From Actinomycetota bacterium (GTDB lineage Bacteria; Actinomycetota; Thermoleophilia; Solirubrobacterales; Solirubrobacteraceae), in contig VAYD01000192.1 of assembly GCA_005883905.1 (NCBI GenBank), positions 2,621-13,689 of the forward strand: DNA of 11,069 nt, read 5' to 3'. Below the pieces are notes generated by a model. It was not told where the DNA came from. It saw nothing but the letters and a program-made list of their open reading frames with translations, and searched no databases. Both the position numbers and the translations under genes were made by a program. Of the stretch, positions 1 to 6,156 are shown one piece after another; position 1 is the stretch's first letter, and every line of letters begins with the position of its first letter.

Positions 1-716
1 ACCTTCTCGTGCATCACCGGCCCGTGCCCGAAGAACCGGTCCTCGCCGAACAGCTCGCCGTGGTCGGACGTGACGATCACCCACGTGTTCGACGGCAGCA
101 GGTCGAACAGCTGCTTGAACACGCCGTCGATGTAGGAGACCGCCTCGATCTGGCGGCCGTGCAGCTCGCGCAGCGACCCGTTGTCGAAGAACGACGGCGC
201 ACGCTCGGGGTGGGTGGGATCGCATTCATCGAGGTGCTTGAAGACGCCGTGCACCCCGCTGATCCGCGGCCAGCGACTCGGGTCCTCGTCCGGCAGCGCG
301 TAGGGGTAGTGCGTCTCGCCCGTGTTCAGCAGGTAGAACGCCGGCCGCTCCTCGGAGAAGCTCAGCTTCCCGAGCATCGCGCCCATGTCGTTGTGCTTGG
401 GCATCAGCTCGAACGAGTCGAAGTCGCGGTTGATCACCGTGAACGGGTTGAGCACCGGCATCGACACCATCGCGTGCGTGCGGTAGCCCAGGACGTTGCG
501 CAGGAACGTCGGCAGGAAGATCGAGGGCAGCAGCCCCATCAGGAGGTTGTAGTGCGACGGCGCGGTCCAGCTCGCGTAGGAGAAGCGCCGCTCGACCGTG
601 CCGAGCGTGCCGAGCACCGCGGGCTGCGCCTCGATCCACGAGTCGTAGCGCAGGCTGTCGAGGATCACCATCACGAAGTTGCGCGCGCCGGGCGGCGGCG
701 CCGGGCGGTCCGTCAC
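1..716 (-). CDS. Sulfatase-like alkaline-phosphatase-superfamily protein, N-terminal part (partial)
   Basis: This is the N-terminal 238 codons of a gene that leaves the window on the left. It starts at GTG 716-714, which overlaps the stop of the sulfotransferase gene as GTGA, so the two are probably translationally coupled. The fold shows in an early metal-ligand motif (V17-I-L-D20-S-L-R-Y-D-S), a nucleophile region (S49-W-T51-A-P-S-H), and a late metal-binding motif (T-S217 D218-H219-G-E) followed by G230-H231-G. These match the Sulfatase/alkaline phosphatase superfamily (PF00884 type). The nucleophile position, normally Cys in the CxPSR motif that becomes formylglycine, is Thr51, and Arg is His55. 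A classical formylglycine sulfatase is therefore unlikely. Superfamily members with Thr nucleophiles include phosphoglycerol and phosphoethanolamine transferases and phosphodiesterases. There is no N-terminal signal peptide or membrane segment. Because a sulfotransferase precedes it, its substrate may be the same glycan, but that is inference. Confidence 0.85.
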   Translation of the reverse strand, partial: MTDRPAPPPGARNFVMVILDSLRYDSWIEAQPAVLGTLGTVERRFSYASWTAPSHYNLLMGLLPSIFLPTFLRNVLGYRTHAMVSMPVLNPFTVINRDFDSFELMPKHNDMGAMLGKLSFSEERPAFYLLNTGETHYPYALPDEDPSRWPRISGVHGVFKHLDECDPTHPERAPSFFDNGSLRELHGRQIEAVSYIDGVFKQLFDLLPSNTWVIVTSDHGELFGEDRFFGHGPVMHEK

Positions 717-1936
717 GCGCTCACCCCCTGCCGGTAGAGCGCGAGCTCCTGCACGCGGTCCCCTTCGAGCCGGGCGACCAGCACGCGGTCGGCGCTGCCC
801 TGCGGCGTCTCGTAGCGCAGCAGCACCGTGAACTGCGGTGGCTCCGGGTGCACGTCGCCGCGCAGCTGGCGGCCGCGCAGCGCCTCGTCCTCGAGCAGCG
901 CGCCCACGAGCAGCTCGCGCGCGCCGACGCCGCCCGCGGCCCGCTCGCCGCCGCCGTCGACGATGCGGACGGTCGCGCGTTCGCAGAGGAGCTCGCCCGC
1001 ACGCTCGGGCGCCGTGTGGAAGGCGTCGAGCAACGCGTCGATCTGCTGCTGCGCCTCGACCTCCGCGCCGACATGCGGCGGCGAATCGGGTTCCGCCTCG
1101 GCGGGCCGATCGCCGTTGCGCCGCAGCCTTGCGCGCAGGCCGGGGCGCGGGCGCGACCCCTGCGCCTCGGCGCGCTCGTAGCCGAGGCTGTAGAGCAGGT
1201 CGCCCGCGACGGCTTCGAACGCCGCGAGGTCCTCCGGCGTGAACGTGGCGCGCCACTTTCCCGGCCCCGAGGGCGTGCCCTTCGGGTCGAGGTTGCGCTC
1301 GACGCCCGCCTCGACCAGCGCGCGCTCGAGGATCGCGTCGTCGACCGGCAGCCCGAGCCAGCGGTAGAGCCCGGAGATGCGCGTCGCCGGCTCCGCCTGC
1401 AGGTCCTCGTAGCGGACCTCCAGGTAGCGATCGGAGTCCCTCGCGCCGGCACGGGCCGCCTCGATCGCCGCCCGCCACTCGGCCGCGCCCTCGGCGACGT
1501 TCCTCGGCCCCCACTGCTGCGCCAACAGCGAGCGGACGACATCGCGCCCGTCGCGGATGATGTGGACGATCCGGCCGTCGGGATAGATGTCGCGGATCAG
1601 CCCGGTGTGCAGCGCGTGCAGCGGCGTGCGCTCGGCCAGGCACTCCTTGCCGGGCTCGAGCAGTGGCGTGAAGACCGTGTCGCAGAACTCGCGCAGCGCG
1701 TCGAGCAGGACGTCGCGCTCGATGAACGTCGACCCGACCTGCGCCGAGCCGAGCGCGGCGTGATGGAAGCGCTCGGCCAGAGGCGCGATGCCGTGCGAGA
1801 ACAGGTGCGTCTCCGAGCCGACCGCGCTGACGGCCGGATGCGCGCTGACGATCCGCTGCAGCCAGAACGTGCCGCTGCGGCGCGACCCGACGTTGAAGAT
1901 CATCCGGCCGCGCAACGGTGACTGCGCGCGGCTCAT
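713..1936 (-). CDS. Sulfotransferase with C-terminal NTF2/SnoaL-like domain
   Basis: A 407-residue protein predicted to transfer sulfate from PAPS to a hydroxyl or amino group, probably on a glycan. The 5'-phosphosulfate-binding loop is G17-S-R-R-S-G-T23-F-W-L near the N-terminus, and the 3'-phosphate-binding motif is R128-D-G-R-D-V-V-R-S136. A G-K-W motif lies at about 226-228, as in many bacterial sulfotransferases. The catalytic domain ends near residue 260. An Arg/Pro/Glu-rich linker (about 260-292) leads to a roughly 100-residue C-terminal domain with the helix-then-strands pattern of NTF2/SnoaL folds. ATG 1936 is preferred because GGGGG at 1946-1942 lies 5 nt upstream; an in-frame GTG at 1948 would add four residues. 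The stop overlaps the GTG of the next gene by 4 nt. The enzyme class is well supported; the substrate is unknown and the fusion domain is less certain. Confidence 0.88.
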   Translation of the reverse strand: MSRAQSPLRGRMIFNVGSRRSGTFWLQRIVSAHPAVSAVGSETHLFSHGIAPLAERFHHAALGSAQVGSTFIERDVLLDALREFCDTVFTPLLEPGKECLAERTPLHALHTGLIRDIYPDGRIVHIIRDGRDVVRSLLAQQWGPRNVAEGAAEWRAAIEAARAGARDSDRYLEVRYEDLQAEPATRISGLYRWLGLPVDDAILERALVEAGVERNLDPKGTPSGPGKWRATFTPEDLAAFEAVAGDLLYSLGYERAEAQGSRPRPGLRARLRRNGDRPAEAEPDSPPHVGAEVEAQQQIDALLDAFHTAPERAGELLCERATVRIVDGGGERAAGGVGARELLVGALLEDEALRGRQLRGDVHPEPPQFTVLLRYETPQGSADRVLVARLEGDRVQELALYRQGVSA

Positions 1937-1941
1937 GTCCA

Positions 1942-1951
1942 CCCCCACCCC
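1942..1951 (-). promoter_or_regulatory. G-rich Shine-Dalgarno region of the sulfotransferase
   Basis: On the minus strand GGGGTGGGGG lies just before ATG 1936, with the GGGGG run 5 nt from the start codon. It supports ATG 1936 over GTG 1948, which lies inside the run. Confidence 0.45.
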
Positions 1952-1963
1952 ATGCCGCGGCGG

Positions 1964-1969
1964 ACACTA
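1964..1969 (-). promoter_or_regulatory. Candidate -10 box (TAGTGT) for the sulfotransferase/sulfatase-like pair
   Basis: TAGTGT on the minus strand fits the actinobacterial TANNNT -10 pattern. Transcription starting about 6-7 nt downstream would give a leader of about 20 nt carrying the G-rich ribosome binding site. No clear -35 is seen. The wider string CTAGTGTCCG is repeated exactly upstream of the glycosyltransferase that starts at 8835. Confidence 0.4.
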
Positions 1970-1997
1970 GGCGAAGACGCCTGCCCGCTGTCGCAGT

Positions 1998-2912
1998 TCA
2001 GAGCACGAGCGAGCGTGCGCGCGCGCTGCCGGCCAGCAGCGACGCCAGCCCGACTGCGTCGGCGGCCAGGTCGACCGGCCAGGCGCGCGGCCGCCTGCGG
2101 GCGATGCGCGCGTATGGCAACGCGAGCGCGAGCGGCCAGAGCCGCCGCGTCGCGATGGCGAGCGCGGCGCCCGCCACGGCGGCGTCGAACGCGGCGCTGC
2201 GCGGCGTCAGGAAGAGGTGCTGCCAGAAGAACGTCTCGCGCAGCTCGGGGATCCGCTTCGCCATGGCCGGGAAGTAGCGCAGCCGCAGCCGCTCGGCTAC
2301 GTAGTCGCCCGGCGAGCGCTCGAACACCGCGTGGTGCACGAGCGCCTCCTCGCAGAAGGCCGTTCGCGCGCCCGCGCGCACGGCGCGCCAGCCGAACCAC
2401 ACGTCCTCGGCGAGCTCCTTGCTGCGTGCCGGCGACAGCCACGGCTCGAACCCGCCGAGGCGCTCGAACAGCTCGCGGCGCACGAACAGGTTGGCGGTCT
2501 CGAACAACCCCCAGGGCGCGACGACCCACAGCGTGCGGTCGAACGGGCCGACCGGCGCTCCGGGCGGCGGCGTCGTGCGGCCCTGGACGAGGTCGGCGCG
2601 CTCGAGCGCCTCGATCCCGGCGCGCAGCCAGCCCGGCTGGGGCTCGCAGTCGGCGTCGAGGAACGCGAGCACGTCGCTGGTCGCCGCGGCCGCGCCGGCG
2701 TTGCGCGCCGCGCCCGGGCCCTCGGCGGCCCCGCGGACCACCCGCGTGACGACGGACGCGGCCTCGGCCAGCGCCACGGTGCCGTCCTCCGAGCCGTCGT
2801 CGACCACGATCACCTCGTCCGGCACGTGCTCCTGCGCGGCCAGCCCGGCGAGCGTGTCACCGATCGTGGCGGTGGCGTCGCGCGCTGGGATGACGACGGA
2901 GACGCTCGGCAC
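1998..2912 (-). CDS. Family-2 glycosyltransferase
   Basis: A 304-residue GT-A fold glycosyltransferase (GT2 type) that transfers a sugar from a nucleotide-sugar donor; donor and acceptor cannot be told from sequence. The N-terminus (V-S-V-V-I-P-A-R-D) is the first strand of the nucleotide-binding fold. V-D38-D39-G-S follows, then the metal-binding L-D86-A-D88-C, and the E169-D170-V-W-F-G-W-R motif that holds the catalytic-base acid. The last 80 residues contain hydrophobic stretches (around 220-265), suggesting membrane association. GTG 2912 is chosen because the family fold begins right there and a TAGGGT box lies 7 nt upstream; the longer open frame to 2957 would only add non-conserved residues. 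It is upstream of, and in the same direction as, the sulfotransferase pair, but a promoter-like box separates them. Confidence 0.9.
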   Translation of the reverse strand: MPSVSVVIPARDATATIGDTLAGLAAQEHVPDEVIVVDDGSEDGTVALAEAASVVTRVVRGAAEGPGAARNAGAAAATSDVLAFLDADCEPQPGWLRAGIEALERADLVQGRTTPPPGAPVGPFDRTLWVVAPWGLFETANLFVRRELFERLGGFEPWLSPARSKELAEDVWFGWRAVRAGARTAFCEEALVHHAVFERSPGDYVAERLRLRYFPAMAKRIPELRETFFWQHLFLTPRSAAFDAAVAGAALAIATRRLWPLALALPYARIARRRPRAWPVDLAADAVGLASLLAGSARARSLVL

Positions 2913-2919
2913 GGCGGCG

Positions 2920-2925
2920 ACCCTA
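2920..2925 (-). promoter_or_regulatory. Candidate leaderless -10 box (TAGGGT) for the GT2 at 2912
   Basis: TAGGGT on the minus strand ends 7 nt before GTG 2912, the spacing expected when transcription begins at or very near the start codon. The embedded AGGG could instead act as a weak ribosome binding site, so the two readings compete. Confidence 0.4.
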
Positions 2926-2952
2926 CCGGCGCCCAGAGGGATGCTGGCCCGG

Positions 2953-2958
2953 TACAAC
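2953..2958 (+). promoter_or_regulatory. Candidate -10 box (TACAAC) of the plus-strand GT2 pair
   Basis: TACAAC lies 8 nt before ATG 2967, the same spacing as the other -10/start pairs in the window. It lacks the final T of TANNNT. It is the best candidate within the divergent intergenic region 2913-3043 for driving the plus-strand glycosyltransferase pair. Confidence 0.3.
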
Positions 2959-2966
2959 TCAGCGCG

Positions 2967-3047
2967 ATGCGTAGGTGGGGGCGCAGGACAGTCGTCGGCG
3001 CGATGCTCGCGTGCGCCTGCGTGCTCGCTCGGGGGAACGTCCGGTGA
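2967..3047 (+). CDS. Possible 26-residue leader peptide coupled to the GT2 gene
   Basis: A small ORF with ATG at 2967 and TGA at 3045-3047. The peptide begins M-R-R-W-G-R-R and continues V-V-G-A-M-L-A-C-A-C-V-L-A, which looks like the basic and hydrophobic parts of a short signal or membrane segment. Its stop overlaps GTG 3044 of the glycosyltransferase as GTGA, the same junction seen between three gene pairs here. A -10-like TACAAC lies 8 nt upstream of the ATG. I know of no family for it, and in such GC-rich DNA a chance ORF of this size is common, so confidence is low. Confidence 0.3.
   Translation: MRRWGRRTVVGAMLACACVLARGNVR
3031..3037 (+). promoter_or_regulatory. Ribosome binding site deciding the GTG 3044 start
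   Basis: GGGGGAA lies 6 nt upstream of GTG 3044. It favours this start over the upstream in-frame codons near 2975, whose extra residues (Arg-rich, not conserved) do not resemble a GT2 N-terminus. Confidence 0.45.
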
Positions 3048-4027
3048 GCGCGGAGATCGCGGTCGTCGCCGCGACGCACAACCGCTGCGTGCGGCTCGCC
3101 GCGCTGCTCGACGCGCTGCGCGCGCAGACGATCGGGGCCGAGCGCTTCGAAGTGGTGATCGTCGACGACGCGTCGTCGGACGGGACGCGCGAGCTGCTGG
3201 CCGACGCCGCGCAGCGCGGCGATCTGGCGCTCACTGTCCTGCGCCACGACACTTCACGGGGACCCGCGGTGGCGCGCAACGCGGGCTGGCGCACGGCGCG
3301 CGCGCCGCTGGTTGCGTTCACCGACGACGACTGCCGACCCTCCCCTGGCTGGCTCGAGGCCGGCATCCGCGCTCTTGCGGCGACCGCCAACGGCGGTGGC
3401 GAGGCCATCGTGCAGGGCCTCACCGAGCCGGACCCCGCGGAAGCGCATCGGCTCGGCCCGTTCACGCGCTCGCTCAACGTGCCCGGGCTCGACCATTGGT
3501 ACGCGACGGCGAACATGTTCTATTGGCGGGCGACGCTGGAACGGCTCGGCGGCTTCGACGAGACGACGTTCTCGCGGCCGGGCGGCGAGGACACCGACCT
3601 CGCCTGGCGCGCGATCGGCGACGGCGTCCCGACCGCGTTCAGCGAGGAGGCGCGCGTCTGGCACGCGGTCCACGAGCTCGGCGCACTGCAACGGCTGCGG
3701 TTCGCGACGCGATGGGACGAGACGATGGCGGTTTTCGGCCGCTATCCGGAGCTGCGCCGGCTGACGCTCATCCGCGGGCTGTTCTGGAAGGAGTCCCACT
3801 ACCACCTGGCGCGAACGCTGGCCGGGCTGCTGCTCCCCGGCAGGCTGCGGCTGATCGGCGCGTACTTCGCCTACCGCTACGCGCTGTTGCTGTGGCGCCG
3901 CGCGCACTGGCACGGCGACGGCAAGGGCGGCGGCCCGCTGCTCGTGCCCTACTACCTGGCCGAGAACGTGATCGAGCTCGCTACGGCCGTGCGCGGGGCC
4001 GCGCGCTACCGGACCCCGGTGCTGTGA
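3044..4027 (+). CDS. Family-2 glycosyltransferase
   Basis: A 327-residue GT2-type enzyme. The N-terminus (E-I-A-V-V-A-A-T-H-N-R) is the first strand of the GT-A fold. Other motifs are V-D41-D42-A-S-S-D-G-T, the metal-binding triad T-D94-D95-D96-C-R-P, and G-G-E182-D183-T-D-L-A-W-R. The C-terminal third (about 230-300) is rich in aromatic and hydrophobic residues and probably rests on the membrane. It has the same domain order as the GT2 at 1998-2912 on the other strand. It contains the A-N-M-F-Y-W-R stretch after the acceptor region where the other has A-N-L-F-V-R-R, so the two may be old duplicates. The stop overlaps the next gene as GTGA, so the two glycosyltransferases are likely co-translated and act in one pathway. 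The sugar specificity is unknown. Confidence 0.92.
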   Translation: MSAEIAVVAATHNRCVRLAALLDALRAQTIGAERFEVVIVDDASSDGTRELLADAAQRGDLALTVLRHDTSRGPAVARNAGWRTARAPLVAFTDDDCRPSPGWLEAGIRALAATANGGGEAIVQGLTEPDPAEAHRLGPFTRSLNVPGLDHWYATANMFYWRATLERLGGFDETTFSRPGGEDTDLAWRAIGDGVPTAFSEEARVWHAVHELGALQRLRFATRWDETMAVFGRYPELRRLTLIRGLFWKESHYHLARTLAGLLLPGRLRLIGAYFAYRYALLLWRRAHWHGDGKGGGPLLVPYYLAENVIELATAVRGAARYRTPVL

Positions 4028-4902
4028 TCGCGGTCGTCACCACCGTGCGCGACGGCGCAGGGGCGCTGCCTGCGCTCGCCGACGCGCTCGAAGCGCAGAC
4101 GCACCGCGACTTCGAGTGGGTCGTGATCGACAACGCCTCCCGCGACGCGACCGCCGAGGTCGCCGCCGCGCGCGGCGCGACCGTCGTCGGCGAGCCACAG
4201 CCCGGGCGCGCCCGAGCGCGCAACCGCGGCGTGGCGGCCACCGGCGCGCCGCTGCTCGCGTTCACCGACGCCGACTGCCGCCCGCGCCCCGACTGGCTCG
4301 AGCGCCTTGCCGCGTGCCTCGAGCGCGGCGAGCCGCTGGTCGCCGGCCGCGTCGTCGTGACGACAAGCGCGGCGCCGAACGCGATCGAGCACTTCGAGGC
4401 GCTGTGGCGCTTCCGCGACGATCCGCAGCGCGGATGGGCCCCGACCGCCAACCTTGGGATGCGCCGCGACGCCTTCGACGCGATCGGCGGCTTCGACGCG
4501 AGCTACCGCCACATCGGCGAGGACGTCGACCTCTGCCTGCGCGCGGCCACTGCAGGCTTCTCGCTCACGCGCTGCCCCGAGGCGGTCGTCGAGCACGCCG
4601 CCGAGACCGAGCGCCGGCCCGTCCTACGACGCTCGTTCGAGCAGGCCTACGCGCTGCACGACCTCAACCGCAAGCACGGGCTGCAGTCCGGGCGCTACTG
4701 GCGCAACCCGGGCCCGCTGGTCCGCGGCGACTGGGCGCTGCGGCGCTTCGGGATCGACCCGGCGCATCTGCCCGCGGACCAGCGCCGCGCGGTTCTGCGC
4801 GTGGCGCGCAGCGACTATGCGGCGCGGATCGCCGGGTCGCTCTGGGCGCCGCTGCGACAAAAGGGTCTGACCCTTTTGTCGCACGACCGGATTTCGGTCT
4901 GA
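4024..4902 (+). CDS. Family-2 glycosyltransferase with palindrome-encoded C-terminus
   Basis: A 292-residue GT2-type enzyme. GTG 4024 overlaps the stop of the previous glycosyltransferase (GTGA), and the fold starts at once (M-I-A-V-V-T-T-V-R-D). Motifs are V-I-D36-N-A-S, the metal-binding T-D82-A-D84-C-R-P, and G165-E166-D167-V-D-L-C-L-R. It lacks the long hydrophobic tail of the upstream glycosyltransferase. The last 16 residues, from about Leu277, are encoded largely by a 31-bp palindrome (4853-4883). The protein end therefore looks like an added tail, and the ancestral stop may have been elsewhere. The catalytic domain is complete, so activity is expected. Confidence 0.92.
   Translation: MIAVVTTVRDGAGALPALADALEAQTHRDFEWVVIDNASRDATAEVAAARGATVVGEPQPGRARARNRGVAATGAPLLAFTDADCRPRPDWLERLAACLERGEPLVAGRVVVTTSAAPNAIEHFEALWRFRDDPQRGWAPTANLGMRRDAFDAIGGFDASYRHIGEDVDLCLRAATAGFSLTRCPEAVVEHAAETERRPVLRRSFEQAYALHDLNRKHGLQSGRYWRNPGPLVRGDWALRRFGIDPAHLPADQRRAVLRVARSDYAARIAGSLWAPLRQKGLTLLSHDRISV
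4853..4883. repeat. 31-bp near-perfect palindrome at the 3' end of the GT2 gene
   Basis: The left arm TGCGACAAAAGGGTC and right arm GACCCTTTTGTCGCA are perfect inverted copies of 15 bp separated by a single T. As RNA it would form a strong hairpin with a small loop. It is AT-richer than its surroundings and lies inside coding sequence just before the stop. A second small inverted repeat (GACCG/CGGTC, 4885-4899) follows. No T-run follows, so it is not a standard intrinsic terminator. Read on either strand the core encodes K-G-S-D-P-F-like peptides in alternative frames; from memory, such peptides recur in spurious ORFs of many genomes, which would suit a dispersed palindromic element. Confidence 0.75.
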
Positions 4903-4906
4903 CGGC

Positions 4907-4912
4907 TAGAGT
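4907..4912 (+). promoter_or_regulatory. Candidate leaderless -10 box (TAGAGT) of the glycoside hydrolase
   Basis: TAGAGT ends 8 nt before GTG 4921 and there is no ribosome binding site in between. It separates the hydrolase from the glycosyltransferase pair although only 18 nt lie between the genes. No clear -35 is seen. Confidence 0.45.
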
Positions 4913-4920
4913 GCCCGGCC

Positions 4921-6156
4921 GTGCGGGGGAAGCGCCGGCTGGTGGCGATCGTCGTCGCGGCATGTGCCGTCAGTGCCCCGACCGCGAACGCCGGGCTGTG
5001 CGACCTGATCGGCACGTGCAGCCCGCCGCCCGGCCCGGCGCTCGGCCCCGACGGCGCGCTGCCGGCCGACACGCCGCTGCAGCCGCTGCCGGCGCCGGTC
5101 GCCGGTGCGCCGCTGTTCGACCGCGTCCATGGCCACCTGCCGCTCGGCCTGACCGAGCGCGGCTACGACGGCAGCACGAACGGGTTCGGCTACGCAGCGA
5201 CCGCGGCGCAGGAGGCCGCGTTCGTCCGCGGCATCGACGGCACGATGATGCGCGTCCCGGTTTCATGGGCGCACGGCGAGCCTGACGCGCCGGTGAGCGG
5301 CGTCCACGGCTACCGCTGGCCGCGCGACGACCTCTATCGCGGCCTGGTCGAACACGGCATGCGGCCGATCCTGACGCTGACGACTGCGCCGCGCTGGGCG
5401 CTCGCGAGCACGACTGGTTGCACCCGAGTGTGCGCGCAGCCACCGGGCGCCGGCCACGCCGCGGACTTCGCCGCGTTCGCCGCAGCGGTCGCGCGCCGTT
5501 ACCCGCTCGCCGCCGCGATCGAGATCTGGAACGAGCCCAACAACCGCAGCGGCTCGGTCCAGGGGCCGCGGCCCGACGAGTACGCGGCGCTGCTGGCGCG
5601 CGCGTACGACGCGATCAAGGCGCAGCGCCCGGCGATGCGCGTGCTCGCCGGCGCGCTCGGCGCCTACGGCTCGATCCCGTCGCAGCCCACGACCGTGCGC
5701 GACATGCGGCTCGGCGACTACCTGCAGGCGATGCTCGCCGGCGGCGCGGCGGCGCACATGGACGGCCTCAGCTTCCACCCGTACCCGCACTCGGTCGCGC
5801 CGAGCCCGGACAACGGGTTCGCCCGCGTCTTCGGCGTCGTGGACGACGTCCTCGCCGCCAACGGGGAGAGCGCCGTCCGGCGCGTCCCGACGGAGTTCGG
5901 CATCTCGACCGACGAGGCCGGCCAGGTCGATCGCAGCACGGCGCTGCAGGCGCTGTGGGCCGAGCTCAATGCGCGCGACGACGTCGACGCCGCGATCTTC
6001 CACGCTGACGTCAACAACATCGACCACGACCACTACGGGTGGCTCAGCGTCGTGCAGAACCGCACGACGTTCCACCCGTACCGGGTCTGGTGCGACTTCG
6101 CCCGGATCCTCGCGGGGCAGACGAGCTGCCCCGCGACGATCCGCCCCCCTCGTTAG
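4921..6156 (+). CDS. Secreted clan GH-A glycoside hydrolase (GH5/GH39-like)
   Basis: A 411-residue exported protein predicted to cleave a polysaccharide outside the membrane. Residues 1-24 form a signal peptide (M-R-G-K-R-R, then a hydrophobic core, ending T-A-N-A before Gly25). The linker up to about residue 60 is Pro-rich. The (beta/alpha)8 domain follows. The acid/base Glu205 is in I-W-N-E-P-N-N, and the likely nucleophile Glu325 is in P-T-E-F-G-I-S, with the two glutamates on the strand ends expected for clan GH-A retaining hydrolases. Cysteine pairs near the start (L-C-D-L-I-G-T-C), in the loop around 163-171 and near the C-terminus could form disulfides, as expected for an exported enzyme. 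GH-A hydrolases such as PslG occur in exopolysaccharide loci, so trimming or release of the local glycan is the likely job. The family is not resolved further. Confidence 0.85.
   Translation: MRGKRRLVAIVVAACAVSAPTANAGLCDLIGTCSPPPGPALGPDGALPADTPLQPLPAPVAGAPLFDRVHGHLPLGLTERGYDGSTNGFGYAATAAQEAAFVRGIDGTMMRVPVSWAHGEPDAPVSGVHGYRWPRDDLYRGLVEHGMRPILTLTTAPRWALASTTGCTRVCAQPPGAGHAADFAAFAAAVARRYPLAAAIEIWNEPNNRSGSVQGPRPDEYAALLARAYDAIKAQRPAMRVLAGALGAYGSIPSQPTTVRDMRLGDYLQAMLAGGAAAHMDGLSFHPYPHSVAPSPDNGFARVFGVVDDVLAANGESAVRRVPTEFGISTDEAGQVDRSTALQALWAELNARDDVDAAIFHADVNNIDHDHYGWLSVVQNRTTFHPYRVWCDFARILAGQTSCPATIRPPR

Noticed and set aside
848..1921. A 357-codon plus-strand ORF
   Set aside because: It is antisense to the sulfotransferase with both PAPS-binding motifs; its Arg/Ala/Val-rich peptide has no family features.
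4853..4883. The palindrome as an intrinsic transcription terminator
   Set aside because: No T-run follows on either strand, the loop is a single base, and it lies before the stop codon inside the gene. A barrier role remains possible but cannot be claimed.
2419..4902. An 827-codon plus-strand ORF
   Set aside because: Its first part is antisense to the GT2 at 1998-2912 and its middle is out of frame with the GT2 at 3044-4027. Only the last 292 codons, starting at GTG 4024, are real.
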